Source of the DNA: Cacconaster sp045114175
Lineage (GTDB): Bacteria > Bacteroidota > Bacteroidia > Bacteroidales > UBA932
Length of the DNA stretch: 64,000 nt
NCBI GenBank assembly: GCA_045114175.1
Contig: JBGUJZ010000006.1
Coordinates: 79,646-143,645 of the forward strand
Direction of reading: 5' to 3'
Numbering within the stretch: the stretch's first letter is position 1; every line of letters begins with the position of its first letter. Shown here one piece after another: positions 49,128 to 57,593 of the stretch. The notes under the pieces were generated by a model that was given only the letters and a program-made list of their open reading frames with translations, did not search any database and was not told where the DNA came from. A program made the position numbers and the translations under genes.

Positions 49128-50915
49128 CTAGTCCAGCTTCAGCACCGCCATGAAGGCCGATTGGGGAACCTCTACCTGGCCGATCTGGCGCATGCGCTTC
49201 TTGCCGGCCTTCTGCTTCTCCAACAGTTTGCGTTTTCGCGTGATGTCACCGCCGTAGCACTTGGCGGTTACGTCTTTGCGCACCTGGCGCACCGTTTCGC
49301 GGGCGATGATCTTGGCGCCGATGGCGGCTTGGATGGCCACATCGAACTGCTGGCGCGGGATGAGCTCCTTCAGCTTCTCGCAAATCTTGCGACCGAACTC
49401 GTAGGCGTGGTCCTGGTGGATCAGCGTGGAGAGGGCGTCGGCCGGCTCACCGTTGAGCAGGATGTCCAGTTTCACGAGCTTGGCCGGGCGGAAGCCGATG
49501 ATATGGTAGTCGAAGGAGGCGTAGCCCTTCGAGATGGATTTCAGTTTGTCGTAAAAGTCGAAGACAATCTCCGAGAGCGGCATTTCGTAGTTGAGCTCCA
49601 CACGGTCGGCCGTCAGGTAGTGTTGGCTGGTCAGCGTGCCGCGCTTATCCAGACAGAGCTTCATGATGGCACCGTAAAACTCTGATTTAGAGATAATCTG
49701 CGCGCGGATATAAGGCTCTTCGATATGATCGATCAGCGTGGGGGCCGGTAGGCCGGAAGGGTTGTGCACGTCGAGGCAGGCGCCCTGGGTGGTATATACC
49801 TTATAGGAGACGTTCGGCACCGTGGTGACCACATCCATGTCGAACTCGCGGAAGAGACGCTCCTGTACGATCTCGAGGTGCAGCAGACCCAGGAAGCCGC
49901 AGCGAAAACCGAATCCCAGCGCGAGCGAACTCTCCGGCTCGAACACCAGCGAAGCGTCGTTCAGCTGGAACTTTTCCAGCGAGGCGCGCAGATCTTCGTA
50001 TTCATCGGCCGAGACGGGGAACATACCGGCATAGAGCATCGGCTTCACGTCCTCGAATCCCGCGATGGCGGTGGTGCAGGGCCGCTCAGTGTGCGTGATG
50101 GTATCGCCCACCTTCACCTCGACCGCCGTCTTGATGCCGGAGATGATGTATCCTACTGAACCGCAGGGAATTTCATCCCTCGGGCAGAGCTTCATTTTGA
50201 GCGCGCCCACCTCGTCGGCCACATACTCCTTGCCGGTGTTGACGAACTTCACCTTGTCGCCCGCGCGGATGCTACCGTTCTCCACCTTGAAGTAGGCGAT
50301 GATGCCGCGGAACGAGTTGAAAACCGAGTCGAAAATGAGGGCCTGGAGCGGGGCATCCGGATCGCCTTTAGGGGCGGGAATGCGGTCCACGATGGCATCC
50401 AGCACGGCCGGAACACCTTCGCCGGTGCGCGCGCTGACCAGCAGCACATCCTCCGGCTCGCAGCCGATCAGATCCACCACCTGGTCGCGCACCACATCCA
50501 CCATGGCCGCTTCCATGTCAATCTTGTTGAGCACCGGAATGATCTCCAGATCGTGCTCGATTGCCAGATAGAGGTTGGAAATGGTCTGGGCCTGAATGCC
50601 TTGCGTGGCATCCACCACCAGCAGTGCGCCCTCGCAGGAAGCAATCGCACGCGACACTTCGTAGGAGAAGTCCACGTGACCCGGCGTGTCGATCAGGTTC
50701 AGGATAAAGGTCTCACCGCCACGCTTGTACTCCATCTGGATGGGGTGGCTCTTGATGGTGATGCCCTTCTCGCGCTCGAGATCCATCGAATCCAGCACCT
50801 GCGCCTCCATGTCGCGCTGCTCCAGCGTGTGGGTCAGCTCCAACAACCGATCGGCCAACGTGCTTTTGCCGTGGTCGATATGGGCGATGATGCAGAAATT
50901 CCGGATGTTCTTCAT
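49128..50915 (-). CDS. lepA: Elongation factor 4 (LepA)
   Basis: A 595-residue ribosome-associated GTPase that promotes back-translocation or assists ribosome biogenesis under stress. Family-typical start MKNIRNFCIIAHIDHGKSTLADRLLE with P-loop HIDHGKST (11-18). The RGITI region reads EKGITIKS, G3 is DTPGHVDF, and the LepA-specific C-terminal domain (LISRQQFDVAIQAAIGAKIIARETVR) is present. The ATG at 50915 is chosen; the upstream in-frame Met would add a leader not found in the family. A TATTTTTG -7 box lies 8 nt upstream. Confidence 0.97.
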   Translation of the reverse strand: MKNIRNFCIIAHIDHGKSTLADRLLELTHTLEQRDMEAQVLDSMDLEREKGITIKSHPIQMEYKRGGETFILNLIDTPGHVDFSYEVSRAIASCEGALLVVDATQGIQAQTISNLYLAIEHDLEIIPVLNKIDMEAAMVDVVRDQVVDLIGCEPEDVLLVSARTGEGVPAVLDAIVDRIPAPKGDPDAPLQALIFDSVFNSFRGIIAYFKVENGSIRAGDKVKFVNTGKEYVADEVGALKMKLCPRDEIPCGSVGYIISGIKTAVEVKVGDTITHTERPCTTAIAGFEDVKPMLYAGMFPVSADEYEDLRASLEKFQLNDASLVFEPESSLALGFGFRCGFLGLLHLEIVQERLFREFDMDVVTTVPNVSYKVYTTQGACLDVHNPSGLPAPTLIDHIEEPYIRAQIISKSEFYGAIMKLCLDKRGTLTSQHYLTADRVELNYEMPLSEIVFDFYDKLKSISKGYASFDYHIIGFRPAKLVKLDILLNGEPADALSTLIHQDHAYEFGRKICEKLKELIPRQQFDVAIQAAIGAKIIARETVRQVRKDVTAKCYGGDITRKRKLLEKQKAGKKRMRQIGQVEVPQSAFMAVLKLD

Positions 50916-50923
50916 AGCGGCTG

Positions 50924-50931
50924 CAAAAATA
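50924..50931 (-). promoter_or_regulatory. -7 box (TATTTTTG) of lepA
   Basis: The minus strand reads TATTTTTG, 8 nt before the lepA ATG. Confidence 0.6.
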
Positions 50932-50963
50932 CGAAAAAACCCTCTCGCCGCCAAAAGGGAACG

Positions 50964-51311
50964 TTAGTCGTCCGTGACGCGTTTGACGCGGGTTTTGATG
51001 CCGTTCCAGAGATCGACGAGTTCATCCTCAATCTTTCCTTCCGTTTGGACACCCTTTTCCAGACGTTCGTATTTCTTGCGGCATTCGGGGCTGCAGAAGA
51101 CCTGTTCGGGGTTGGCTTTGACAAAGGTCGTGTCGCAGATCGGGCAGGTGAGGGTGGTGCCGACCGGGGCCTGGCGGTTGATGTCCACCACCCGTTCGTA
51201 TTTGTTCCACAGTTTCTTAACGGCGGATTCGCGGGTGACTCCCTTGTAGATGGCAAGCCCGATCAGCAGGACGATGGCGGTCCAAATGATACTGGAAAGG
51301 ATTTTCTTCAT
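50964..51311 (-). CDS. Small membrane protein with zinc-ribbon-like domain
   Basis: A 115-residue protein with one N-terminal membrane helix (about 5-23) and a four-Cys zinc-ribbon-like segment CPICDTTFVKANPEQVFCSPEC (CxxC...CxxxC). A helical tail (KKYERLEKGVQTEGKIEDELVDLWNGIK) follows. No function is assigned. The gene is divergent from the 1064-residue envelope gene; both have -7 boxes in the 62-bp gap. The ATG at 51311 is chosen, directly before the membrane helix; an in-frame start 30 nt upstream is not supported. It precedes lepA but lepA has its own promoter. Confidence 0.7.
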   Translation of the reverse strand: MKKILSSIIWTAIVLLIGLAIYKGVTRESAVKKLWNKYERVVDINRQAPVGTTLTCPICDTTFVKANPEQVFCSPECRKKYERLEKGVQTEGKIEDELVDLWNGIKTRVKRVTDD

Positions 51312-51338
51312 AGTCGGCAAGTTTTGAAGCGTCTCCGG

Positions 51339-51346
51339 CAAATTTA
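51339..51346 (-). promoter_or_regulatory. -7 box (TAAATTTG) of the zinc-ribbon membrane protein gene
   Basis: The minus strand reads TAAATTTG, 27 nt before the ATG at 51311. Confidence 0.5.
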
Positions 51347-51359
51347 CAACTATTTCGCG

Positions 51360-51367
51360 TATCTTTG
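51360..51367 (+). promoter_or_regulatory. -7 box (TATCTTTG) of the large envelope protein gene
   Basis: TATCTTTG ends 6 nt before the ATG at 51374, implying a leaderless message. It is divergent to the box at 51339-51346, with 13 bp between them. Confidence 0.55.
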
Positions 51368-51373
51368 CATACT

Positions 51374-54300
51374 ATGTTCGCGGAAAAGCGCCACAACTCT
51401 CTCCGGCGGGCCTTCGTCGCCATCGCTCTGCTGCTCAGTGCGGCAGCGCCGCTCCGTGCGCAATATGAATCGTTCGGCACCGAGCCGCTCAAAATCCAAT
51501 GGCGCCAGCTGCAGGGGGAGAACTATTCCGTGATCTATCCGCAGGGGCTGGATTCCCTGGCGCGCCGCTACCTCTATCTGTTCGAGTCCTCCCGTGCGCA
51601 GGCGGGCGATCTGCTGCGCATCGAGGTACCTCGGGTGCCGCTCATCCTGCATCCGTATGCCCTCTCCAAGGTCAGCAGCCCGACGTGGGCGCCCAAGCGG
51701 CTGGAACTCTTCCCTACGCCGGGCAACGCGGAGCACTTCGCGCTGAACTATGATCGCTACCTGGCGCTGCGCAACAACGTGCGGTTGGCCTACATGGGCC
51801 ATTACCAAACCTACGCTTTCAATGTGCTGCGCTATGTCTATGGCCAACAGTCGGTTGCCTTTGGCATCGGCTTTAAGCCGACCGTCTGGCAGGCCATGTC
51901 GTCCGCCGATTCGTTCGTATCGGACGTCACCCTTTCGGGCGCAGGCCGCAATGCGGAATACCTGATGTTCTGGAGGGCCGCTTTCGTGACGGGCGACAGG
52001 CGCATCTACGACCACTGGCACTTTGGTTCCTACCAAAATTATATGCCGAACGACAAGTCGATGGGCTACCTGTTGGTCTCGGACATCCGCCTCTATGCCG
52101 ACAAGTACCACGGCATTGGCGATGCACTGACCATCCAGATGCGCGACTGGTGGGACCTCTTCGGTGTGTGGAACCGAAGCTTCCTAGAGGCCACGGGGCG
52201 CACGGTACGCAAGCATTGGCGTAATGTGGCAAGTAACTATGCGCCAATGTGGTACGACCAAGATTTGCAGCGCGCACCCTTCACGATTTTTGAGCCGCTG
52301 GCCGATGTGCCGGCCATTTATACCGACTTCCGCAACCTGGCACCGACCGCGAACGGCCTTTTCGCCACGCAGTCGGGCTACAACCATGCGAACCGACTCA
52401 TCCGGTTGGACGACTCCGGTAAAGCACACCGTCAGCGGGCCTTCTCGCAGCAGGCGAGCCGGATCGTGACGGATGGCGGCAAGCTCTACTGGTCGGAAAT
52501 CGTGCCGGATGCCCGCTATGAACTGGTGGAGTATTCCGTGCTGCGCAGCTATGACACAAAATCGCACCGCACCCGCACCCTGACGCACCGCACGCGACTT
52601 TTTAACCCCTCCGTATCGCCGGAAGGTGACCGGCTCTGGGCGGTGGAATACCTGCCTGAAGGGGGTTCTGCAGCCGTTTTGCTGGATGCCGCTACGGGGC
52701 GCGAGCGGTTCCGGCTGGATGCCTCGCAGGGCTGCCGACTGGTGGAAGTGCTGCAGGTGGATGACATGCTCTACGCCACCGGCATCACAGAGGAAGGAAT
52801 GTCGCTGCTGCGGATCTCACCCACCGCGGGCGAAGGTACCTGCGCGGATGACTCTTGCGGCGATGCCGCATCTTCCTGGCAGACCTGTATTGCACCGCAG
52901 AACAGCTATTTGCAACAACTTTCGCGCTTGGGCGGCGATCTCTGTTTCGTCTCCGACCAGGACGGTGTCAACAGCATTTATAAGTATGTCGTGGCCGACG
53001 GCCGGGTGACGGAAATCGTCCACTCCCGTTTCGGCGCCTTCAATCCGGTAGTCTCCGACGACGCACTCTACTGGTCCGACTACAGTGCAAAGGGTCATCG
53101 TCCCGTCCGCGCGCAGCTCGCGGCGCTTGATGCGCGTCCGGCAACCCTGTCCGGCGACCGTGCCGGCGCCTTCCGGATTGCCGACCGCGAGGCGGCCCAG
53201 GCCGCCGCGCCGCTCGCCGCCGCAGCCCTCACCCCGGAACAGGATGCCGCTCTGCTGGCCTCCATCGATACCCTCACGGAGCAACCCTACAACCGCGGCA
53301 CGAACCTTTTCAAGATCCATTCGTGGGCACCTTTCTATGCTTCGGTCAGCCGCGCGATGGCCTCCAAGTTCGAGCCCATCTACCAGCTGATTACCCCAGG
53401 TTTTACACTGCTTTCCCAGAATGAGTTGGGCACGGCGGTCGCTTCGCTGGGCTACGGCTGGCATTATGCGCGCTACCAGAAAGGCAGCCCGCGCCACAGT
53501 TTCCACTCCGCCCACTTCTCGATGACCTACAGCGGGTTGTATCCGGTCTTCGACTTTAATGTGGATTTCAACGACCGCTACTGCAACAATGTTATTCTGG
53601 GTGGAGACCCCGTCAGTTCCCCGCAGACCGATTTCAACACGACCAACCCTTCACTGGACATCTCGCTGCGTACCTCCATCCCCTGGGATTTCAGCCGGGG
53701 TGGCTGGCAGCGCGGCCTGACGCCCGAACTGACGCTCTACTACAGCAACGACCATATCCAGGATTTCAGCAAGGCCAAGTTCCAGGATATTCCGCTCTTG
53801 GGTTGGACAGCCGGTCTTTCCGGATATACACGGCTGGAAAAGGCACGCCGCCATCTCTCTCCCCGGCTGGGTCTGGGCGGGGCGGTCCGCTATTCGGAAG
53901 CGGGCTGGCGTTCCGATGACGGCGCTTTGAGCAAGGTGCTCTCCACGCGGCTCTACGGCTGGCTACCGGGCATCCTGCCTTCGCACAGCCTCCGGCTCGA
54001 TGCGCAAGGATGGCGCGACTATGGCCTTTACAATAGCACTTCCGCCATCGGCGGTGTAGACCGGTTGCGTCCCCGCTTCCCGCGCGGCTACGAATCGGCC
54101 CTTGCCAAGAATCTGAACCTGGAAGGGGTGGCTTCCGCTTCACTTGATTATGGTTTTACTATCCCGCTGGGCGACGTAACCTGGCCCTGGCTCTACTATC
54201 TGATGCGTCTGCAGGTGGTGCCTTTCGCAGATGTGGCGGTTGCTCACTCCGTGACGCCGCTACCGGCTGGTAAAGTGCTGGACGATAAAGTTTTGCGGCT

Positions 54301-54568
54301 CAATCAAAGTGCGCCTGTTCCGCTGTACGGTTACAGGCAACTCTTCACCTCCTTTGGTGCGGATATCCTGGTCAACGCCCACTTCTTCCGCATCGGTGCT
54401 GAACTGAATTTGGGTGTCCGAGTGGCCTTCCCGTACAATGCCACTCCGTCCACCACGACGGCTGGCACCTCCAGCGCGAGCGGCGCCGGTCCCGGCTCCT
54501 ATCCGCTGGGCGGCACTGACGGCTTCCGCGCCCCCGCCATCTCCTTCATCCTCTCCAACAATCTGTAA
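51374..54568 (+). CDS. Very large exported protein, probable beta-propeller plus outer-membrane barrel
   Basis: A 1064-residue exported protein (signal peptide to about residue 32, PLRAQ). The N-terminal third (about 35-300) resembles a peptidase-like or conserved secreted domain, but I see no HExxH; the expected metal region reads MGHYQTYAFN. The middle (about 300-620) has repeated TolB/PD40-type strands (LIRLDDSGKAHRQ, NPSVSPEGDRLWAVEYLPEGG, DLCFVSDQDGVNSIYKYVV). The C-terminal ~400 residues have alternating aromatic strands (YPVFDFNVDFNDRY, WPWLYYLMRLQVVPFADV) ending ISFILSNNL, typical of an outer-membrane barrel. The biological role is unknown; an envelope transport or assembly role is possible. 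Confidence 0.68.
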   Translation: MFAEKRHNSLRRAFVAIALLLSAAAPLRAQYESFGTEPLKIQWRQLQGENYSVIYPQGLDSLARRYLYLFESSRAQAGDLLRIEVPRVPLILHPYALSKVSSPTWAPKRLELFPTPGNAEHFALNYDRYLALRNNVRLAYMGHYQTYAFNVLRYVYGQQSVAFGIGFKPTVWQAMSSADSFVSDVTLSGAGRNAEYLMFWRAAFVTGDRRIYDHWHFGSYQNYMPNDKSMGYLLVSDIRLYADKYHGIGDALTIQMRDWWDLFGVWNRSFLEATGRTVRKHWRNVASNYAPMWYDQDLQRAPFTIFEPLADVPAIYTDFRNLAPTANGLFATQSGYNHANRLIRLDDSGKAHRQRAFSQQASRIVTDGGKLYWSEIVPDARYELVEYSVLRSYDTKSHRTRTLTHRTRLFNPSVSPEGDRLWAVEYLPEGGSAAVLLDAATGRERFRLDASQGCRLVEVLQVDDMLYATGITEEGMSLLRISPTAGEGTCADDSCGDAASSWQTCIAPQNSYLQQLSRLGGDLCFVSDQDGVNSIYKYVVADGRVTEIVHSRFGAFNPVVSDDALYWSDYSAKGHRPVRAQLAALDARPATLSGDRAGAFRIADREAAQAAAPLAAAALTPEQDAALLASIDTLTEQPYNRGTNLFKIHSWAPFYASVSRAMASKFEPIYQLITPGFTLLSQNELGTAVASLGYGWHYARYQKGSPRHSFHSAHFSMTYSGLYPVFDFNVDFNDRYCNNVILGGDPVSSPQTDFNTTNPSLDISLRTSIPWDFSRGGWQRGLTPELTLYYSNDHIQDFSKAKFQDIPLLGWTAGLSGYTRLEKARRHLSPRLGLGGAVRYSEAGWRSDDGALSKVLSTRLYGWLPGILPSHSLRLDAQGWRDYGLYNSTSAIGGVDRLRPRFPRGYESALAKNLNLEGVASASLDYGFTIPLGDVTWPWLYYLMRLQVVPFADVAVAHSVTPLPAGKVLDDKVLRLNQSAPVPLYGYRQLFTSFGADILVNAHFFRIGAELNLGVRVAFPYNATPSTTTAGTSSASGAGPGSYPLGGTDGFRAPAISFILSNNL

Positions 54569-54605
54569 GGTCCCCAATCCTAGTTCTCACCTGTCATCCG
54601 GGCGT

Positions 54606-54637
54606 TTGCAATTCTTCCTTTTGTTGGTTATATTTGC
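54606..54637 (+). promoter_or_regulatory. Consensus promoter of the lipoprotein-radical SAM cassette
   Basis: TTTG (54606-54609), 20-nt spacer and TATATTTG (54630-54637): a full -33/-7 match. The ATG of the first lipoprotein is 68 nt downstream. Confidence 0.75.
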
Positions 54638-54705
54638 AAAGATCCGTGGAGACGTATTTTGCCTTTGGGACCGTTATTAGTATAGAACGACAACTACGAA
54701 TACCA

Positions 54706-54942
54706 ATGAAAAAGAAACTGATTACAGTTGGAAGGGCATTGTTGAGCGCTTTGTTGGCGCTGCTGGGCTTCTCGGGTTGTGAAGATCCTAATCCTACGAT
54801 CGGCCCGGATGCATATGGACCGCTCTATGCAGACTTTCGCTACCAGGGCACGGAGACCAACGCTCCCTATACGGTCCCTGCTTCGGATATGATAGAAATC
54901 TCTTCTGCAGACAATGCAGAACTAACCCCCCACGTCGAATAA
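54706..54942 (+). CDS. Short lipoprotein of the radical SAM cassette
   Basis: A 78-residue lipoprotein; lipobox LLGFSGC, with the lipidated Cys about residue 25. The export region VGRALLSALLALLGFSGCE is nearly the same as in the next gene (RAVLGFILALLGFSGCE). The mature part begins with a YGPLYADFRYQGTETN segment related to YGCPHADYKLQGTVTD downstream, then diverges and ends (SADNAELTPHVE). It therefore looks like a paralogue that lacks the rest of the domain, either a short substrate or a truncated duplicate. It is the first gene after a consensus promoter. The start is the ATG at 54706. Confidence 0.8.
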   Translation: MKKKLITVGRALLSALLALLGFSGCEDPNPTIGPDAYGPLYADFRYQGTETNAPYTVPASDMIEISSADNAELTPHVE

Positions 54943-54951
54943 TCAAGTATC

Positions 54952-55425
54952 ATGAAAACGAGAGTCATCAAAGCCGGACGCGCGGTGCTGGGTTTTATTC
55001 TGGCACTGTTGGGTTTTTCGGGCTGTGAATATATCGGTCGGGTCGAGTACGGCTGTCCGCATGCAGACTATAAGCTTCAGGGAACCGTGACCGATGCCAA
55101 GACCAAGCAGCCCGTCAAGAACATTCGCGCGGTGTTTTGTTCCGGCGGACTGGACGCTGAGTATAGCTACAAGGATACCCTCTATACGGACGAGTCCGGA
55201 AAGATTGAGCGGGATTATCCCTCGATGACAATAGACCATACCCGCCTCCAGGTACTGCTTGAAGATATAGACGGGGATGAAAACGGCAGTTACGAAACAC
55301 TGCTTCTGGAGAAGGAGAACCTGCCCGTCGAGCAAGTCAAGAAAGGGGACAAACACTGGTATCAGGGCTCCTTCACCATCACCGCCGACGCTGAACTCAA
55401 CGAGTATATTCCCCCGGTGAAGTAA
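54952..55425 (+). CDS. Radical SAM-associated lipoprotein
   Basis: A 157-residue lipoprotein with a lipobox LLGFSGC like the previous gene. The mature part starts with YGCPHADYKLQGTVTDAKTKQPVKNIRAV, a carboxypeptidase-regulatory-like beta start, and ends TADAELNEYIPPVK. This matches the pattern of lipoproteins that sit beside a radical SAM enzyme in Bacteroidota (the rSAM_w_lipo genome-context family). A radical SAM gene overlaps its stop by 1 nt (TAATG), so the enzyme is translationally coupled to it. The likely role is substrate or partner of that enzyme; no experimental function is known to me. Confidence 0.82.
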   Translation: MKTRVIKAGRAVLGFILALLGFSGCEYIGRVEYGCPHADYKLQGTVTDAKTKQPVKNIRAVFCSGGLDAEYSYKDTLYTDESGKIERDYPSMTIDHTRLQVLLEDIDGDENGSYETLLLEKENLPVEQVKKGDKHWYQGSFTITADAELNEYIPPVK

Positions 55426-56534
55426 TGTCCCGCCCTGCAGTCTCCCGACTCGGCTTGCGTCGCCGTCTAGCGCTGAATCTTGCCGACAATCTCCGGAAAT
55501 CCTATGTCAGGGAACATCCCCTGCGCCAGCTTTTCTGGGAGTGCACCCTGCGCTGCAACCTTGCCTGTCGGCATTGCGGCAGCGACTGCAAAGTGACGGC
55601 CGGATGTAAGGACATGCCCATCGAAGATTTCGCGCGGGTGCTGGACAGCGTTGTAGCGGCCACCGATCCCCACCGTGTGATGGTGATTGTTTCGGGCGGC
55701 GAACCGCTGATGCGGCGCGACCTGGAGCGTTGCGGCCGCCTCATCTACGAAAAGGGCTTTCCCTGGGGGATGGTCACCAACGGATACGCATTGACCTCGG
55801 CGCGCTACAATGCGCTGCTGCAGAGCGGCTTGCGGGCCATTACCATCTCACTGGACGGTCTTCGGGAGAATCACGACTGGATGCGCGGCTGCGAAGGCTC
55901 GTTCGAGCGGGCCGTTGCCGCCATCCGGATGGTGGCCAACCCCACGGCCGGCCAGCAGGCGCGGTTCGGCGCGATTGCCTTCGATGTGGTGACCTGCGTG
56001 AACCGCCGCAACTTCGCCCAGCTCCCGCAAATCCGGGACCTCCTGGTTGATGCCGGCGTAAAGGAGTGGCGCCTCTTCACGGTGTTTCCGGCAGGCCGCG
56101 CCGCCAGTGATCCGGAGTTAAAACTCACGCCGGAAGAGTTCCGCGGCCTGCTGGACTTCATCAAGGCCAACCGCAAAGGCGGCCCAATCAAGGCATCCTA
56201 CGGTTGCGAAGGCTTCCTTGGCCGCTACGAGGGCGATGTCCGCGACGGCTTTTTCTTCTGCCGCGCCGGCGTTTCGGTGGGCGGCGTGCTGAGCGACGGC
56301 AGCATCTCGGCCTGCACCAGCATCCGCGCCGACTACCATCAGGGCAACATCTACCAGGATGACTTCATGGAGGTGTGGAACAGCCGCTTCCAACCCTATC
56401 GCGACCGCGCCTGGATGCGAAAAGGTGACTGCGCCGACTGTCCCCAGTGGAAACATTGCGAAGGCGGCGGAATGCACCTGCGCGACGCCTCCGGCAACCT
56501 TCTCTTCTGTCATTACCGCCGACTATTGGGTTAA
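55425..56534 (+). CDS. Radical SAM/SPASM-type enzyme of the lipoprotein cassette
   Basis: A 369-residue radical SAM protein. The cluster motif is CNLACRHC (C44, C48, C51), followed by SGGEPLMRRDL (90-100, SAM-binding GGE) and the ISLDGL strand. The C-terminal part has GSISACTSIRADYHQGNIYQDDFMEVWN and then GDCADCPQWKHCEGGG, the SPASM-like pattern that binds auxiliary iron-sulfur clusters. Such enzymes modify peptides or proteins. The substrate here is presumed to be one or both upstream lipoproteins because the genes are adjacent and coupled. The reaction (crosslink, thioether or other) cannot be predicted. No peptidase or transporter gene is linked. Confidence 0.88.
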   Translation: MSRPAVSRLGLRRRLALNLADNLRKSYVREHPLRQLFWECTLRCNLACRHCGSDCKVTAGCKDMPIEDFARVLDSVVAATDPHRVMVIVSGGEPLMRRDLERCGRLIYEKGFPWGMVTNGYALTSARYNALLQSGLRAITISLDGLRENHDWMRGCEGSFERAVAAIRMVANPTAGQQARFGAIAFDVVTCVNRRNFAQLPQIRDLLVDAGVKEWRLFTVFPAGRAASDPELKLTPEEFRGLLDFIKANRKGGPIKASYGCEGFLGRYEGDVRDGFFFCRAGVSVGGVLSDGSISACTSIRADYHQGNIYQDDFMEVWNSRFQPYRDRAWMRKGDCADCPQWKHCEGGGMHLRDASGNLLFCHYRRLLG

Positions 56535-56565
56535 CCGTCACCCCACCCGCGCTTCACTTCAGACC

Positions 56566-56598
56566 GTGGCTACTGTCCCGTTTTGAGTGCCACTAGCC
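56566..56598. repeat. GGCTA...TAGCC hairpin, copy B1
   Basis: GTGGC (56566-56570) pairs with GCCAC (56589-56593). The element shares the exact 17-nt string GGCTACTGTCCCGTTTT (56568-56584) with copy A1 (44442-44458). Confidence 0.65.
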
Positions 56599-56650
56599 TC
56601 GAAAACCCGGGGTAAACGAGGCTACTCCCCCAATTTTTGGGACACTAGCC
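56594..56650. repeat. GGCTA...TAGCC hairpin, copy B2
   Basis: TAGCCTCG (56594-56601) pairs with CGAGGCTA (56617-56624) as an 8-bp stem. GGCTA (56620-56624) also pairs with TAGCC (56646-56650) with inner CCCAA/TTGGG, giving alternative overlapping hairpins. Confidence 0.65.
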
Positions 56651-56691
56651 ATTGTTGCCGTCGCCCAGGCAAAGTTGCAGGAAACCGGCTT

Positions 56692-57549
56692 TTAGCGAAT
56701 CACCCAGGCGTTAGCCACGGGGCGTTCGCCGGCGGAGTCGAAGGTGCGGTTGTCGCAGGGATGGTTGACAATCGCATCGCGGACCACCATCGTGGAAGAG
56801 CCGCCGCCATCCAGGTTGATGGCATCGGTGCAGCCCAGCCAGATCATAATCTGTTGAAGTTCAGCCATTGTGAGGCCGGCTGCCTTGGCGTTGCGGCCGT
56901 CGGCCACCAGAAAAACTAGCGTACCGTCGTCCCGGATGCCGAAGGCGGTGCGGGGATGCCGGTTGGAATTGAACTTGAAGGGGTGAAGGTCGCTGCGCAT
57001 GCCGTCGAGCAGCAGCATCGGCCCGCAAGTCAGGACCGTTTCACCGGAAAGCGTCTCCTCATATTCCCGTTCCGGGCCGAACCCGGTCACGATGGAGAAG
57101 CGCCCTTCGCGTACGACGATAGCGCCGCTGCGCTGCGGATCCCGCCGGAAGTTCTCGACGGGTGCATTTTCACTGACAATCACGCTGTTAATCCGGGAGA
57201 AAGTGGAACCGCCATAGGGGGCTTTCATGTGGAAAAACGAGCCGTTCACTGCGGCCAGTGCACCCGCCTCTAGGCCAAGTGCCGAGGTAAGCGCCAGCGT
57301 GCCTTTGGCCGCTGCCACCAGGATGCATTCCCGCTCGGGCGCCACGGTCAGAACCGAAAGAAACTGGTTGGATCCGAAGAGGCTACCGTCCGAAATCGCG
57401 CATTGCTGCAGCATCAGGCCGTTGTCGATAAAAGTCTCCTGCCAGGGCCCCCGGAGGAACGCCAGCGAGTCGGCATCGGCCCCTGCGGCGCGCATCGGCA
57501 GCAGCGCAAAAACGGCCGCCAAAGCCAGTAATAATACTTTCTGTTTCAT
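56692..57549 (-). CDS. Exported phosphodiester glycosidase (NAGPA-like) family protein
   Basis: A 285-residue exported protein with a signal peptide (KVLLLALAAVFALLPMRA). It matches the phosphodiester glycosidase/NAGPA family: LAAVNGSFFHMKAPYGGSTF in the first half, RHPRTAFGIRDDGTLVFLVADGRN, and INLDGGGSSTMVVRD near the end, the conserved DGGGSST motif. Members cleave N-acetylglucosamine phosphodiesters or act in cell-envelope metabolism. The exact substrate is unknown. The ATG at 57549 is chosen; an in-frame start three codons upstream is disfavoured. A TATCTTTG box lies 8 nt before it. Confidence 0.85.
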   Translation of the reverse strand: MKQKVLLLALAAVFALLPMRAAGADADSLAFLRGPWQETFIDNGLMLQQCAISDGSLFGSNQFLSVLTVAPERECILVAAAKGTLALTSALGLEAGALAAVNGSFFHMKAPYGGSTFSRINSVIVSENAPVENFRRDPQRSGAIVVREGRFSIVTGFGPEREYEETLSGETVLTCGPMLLLDGMRSDLHPFKFNSNRHPRTAFGIRDDGTLVFLVADGRNAKAAGLTMAELQQIMIWLGCTDAINLDGGGSSTMVVRDAIVNHPCDNRTFDSAGERPVANAWVIR

Positions 57550-57557
57550 AGTTTCCA

Positions 57558-57565
57558 CAAAGATA
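57558..57565 (-). promoter_or_regulatory. -7 box (TATCTTTG) of the phosphodiester glycosidase gene
   Basis: The minus strand reads TATCTTTG, 8 nt before the ATG at 57549. It is divergent to the tRNA promoter box 13 bp away. Confidence 0.6.
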
Positions 57566-57577
57566 GAAAAAAGTTTG

Positions 57578-57585
57578 TACCTTTG
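57578..57585 (+). promoter_or_regulatory. -7 box (TACCTTTG) of tRNA-Gln
   Basis: TACCTTTG, a TAnnTTTG match, 8 nt upstream of the tRNA 5' end. Confidence 0.65.
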
Positions 57586-57593
57586 CCCGTTAC

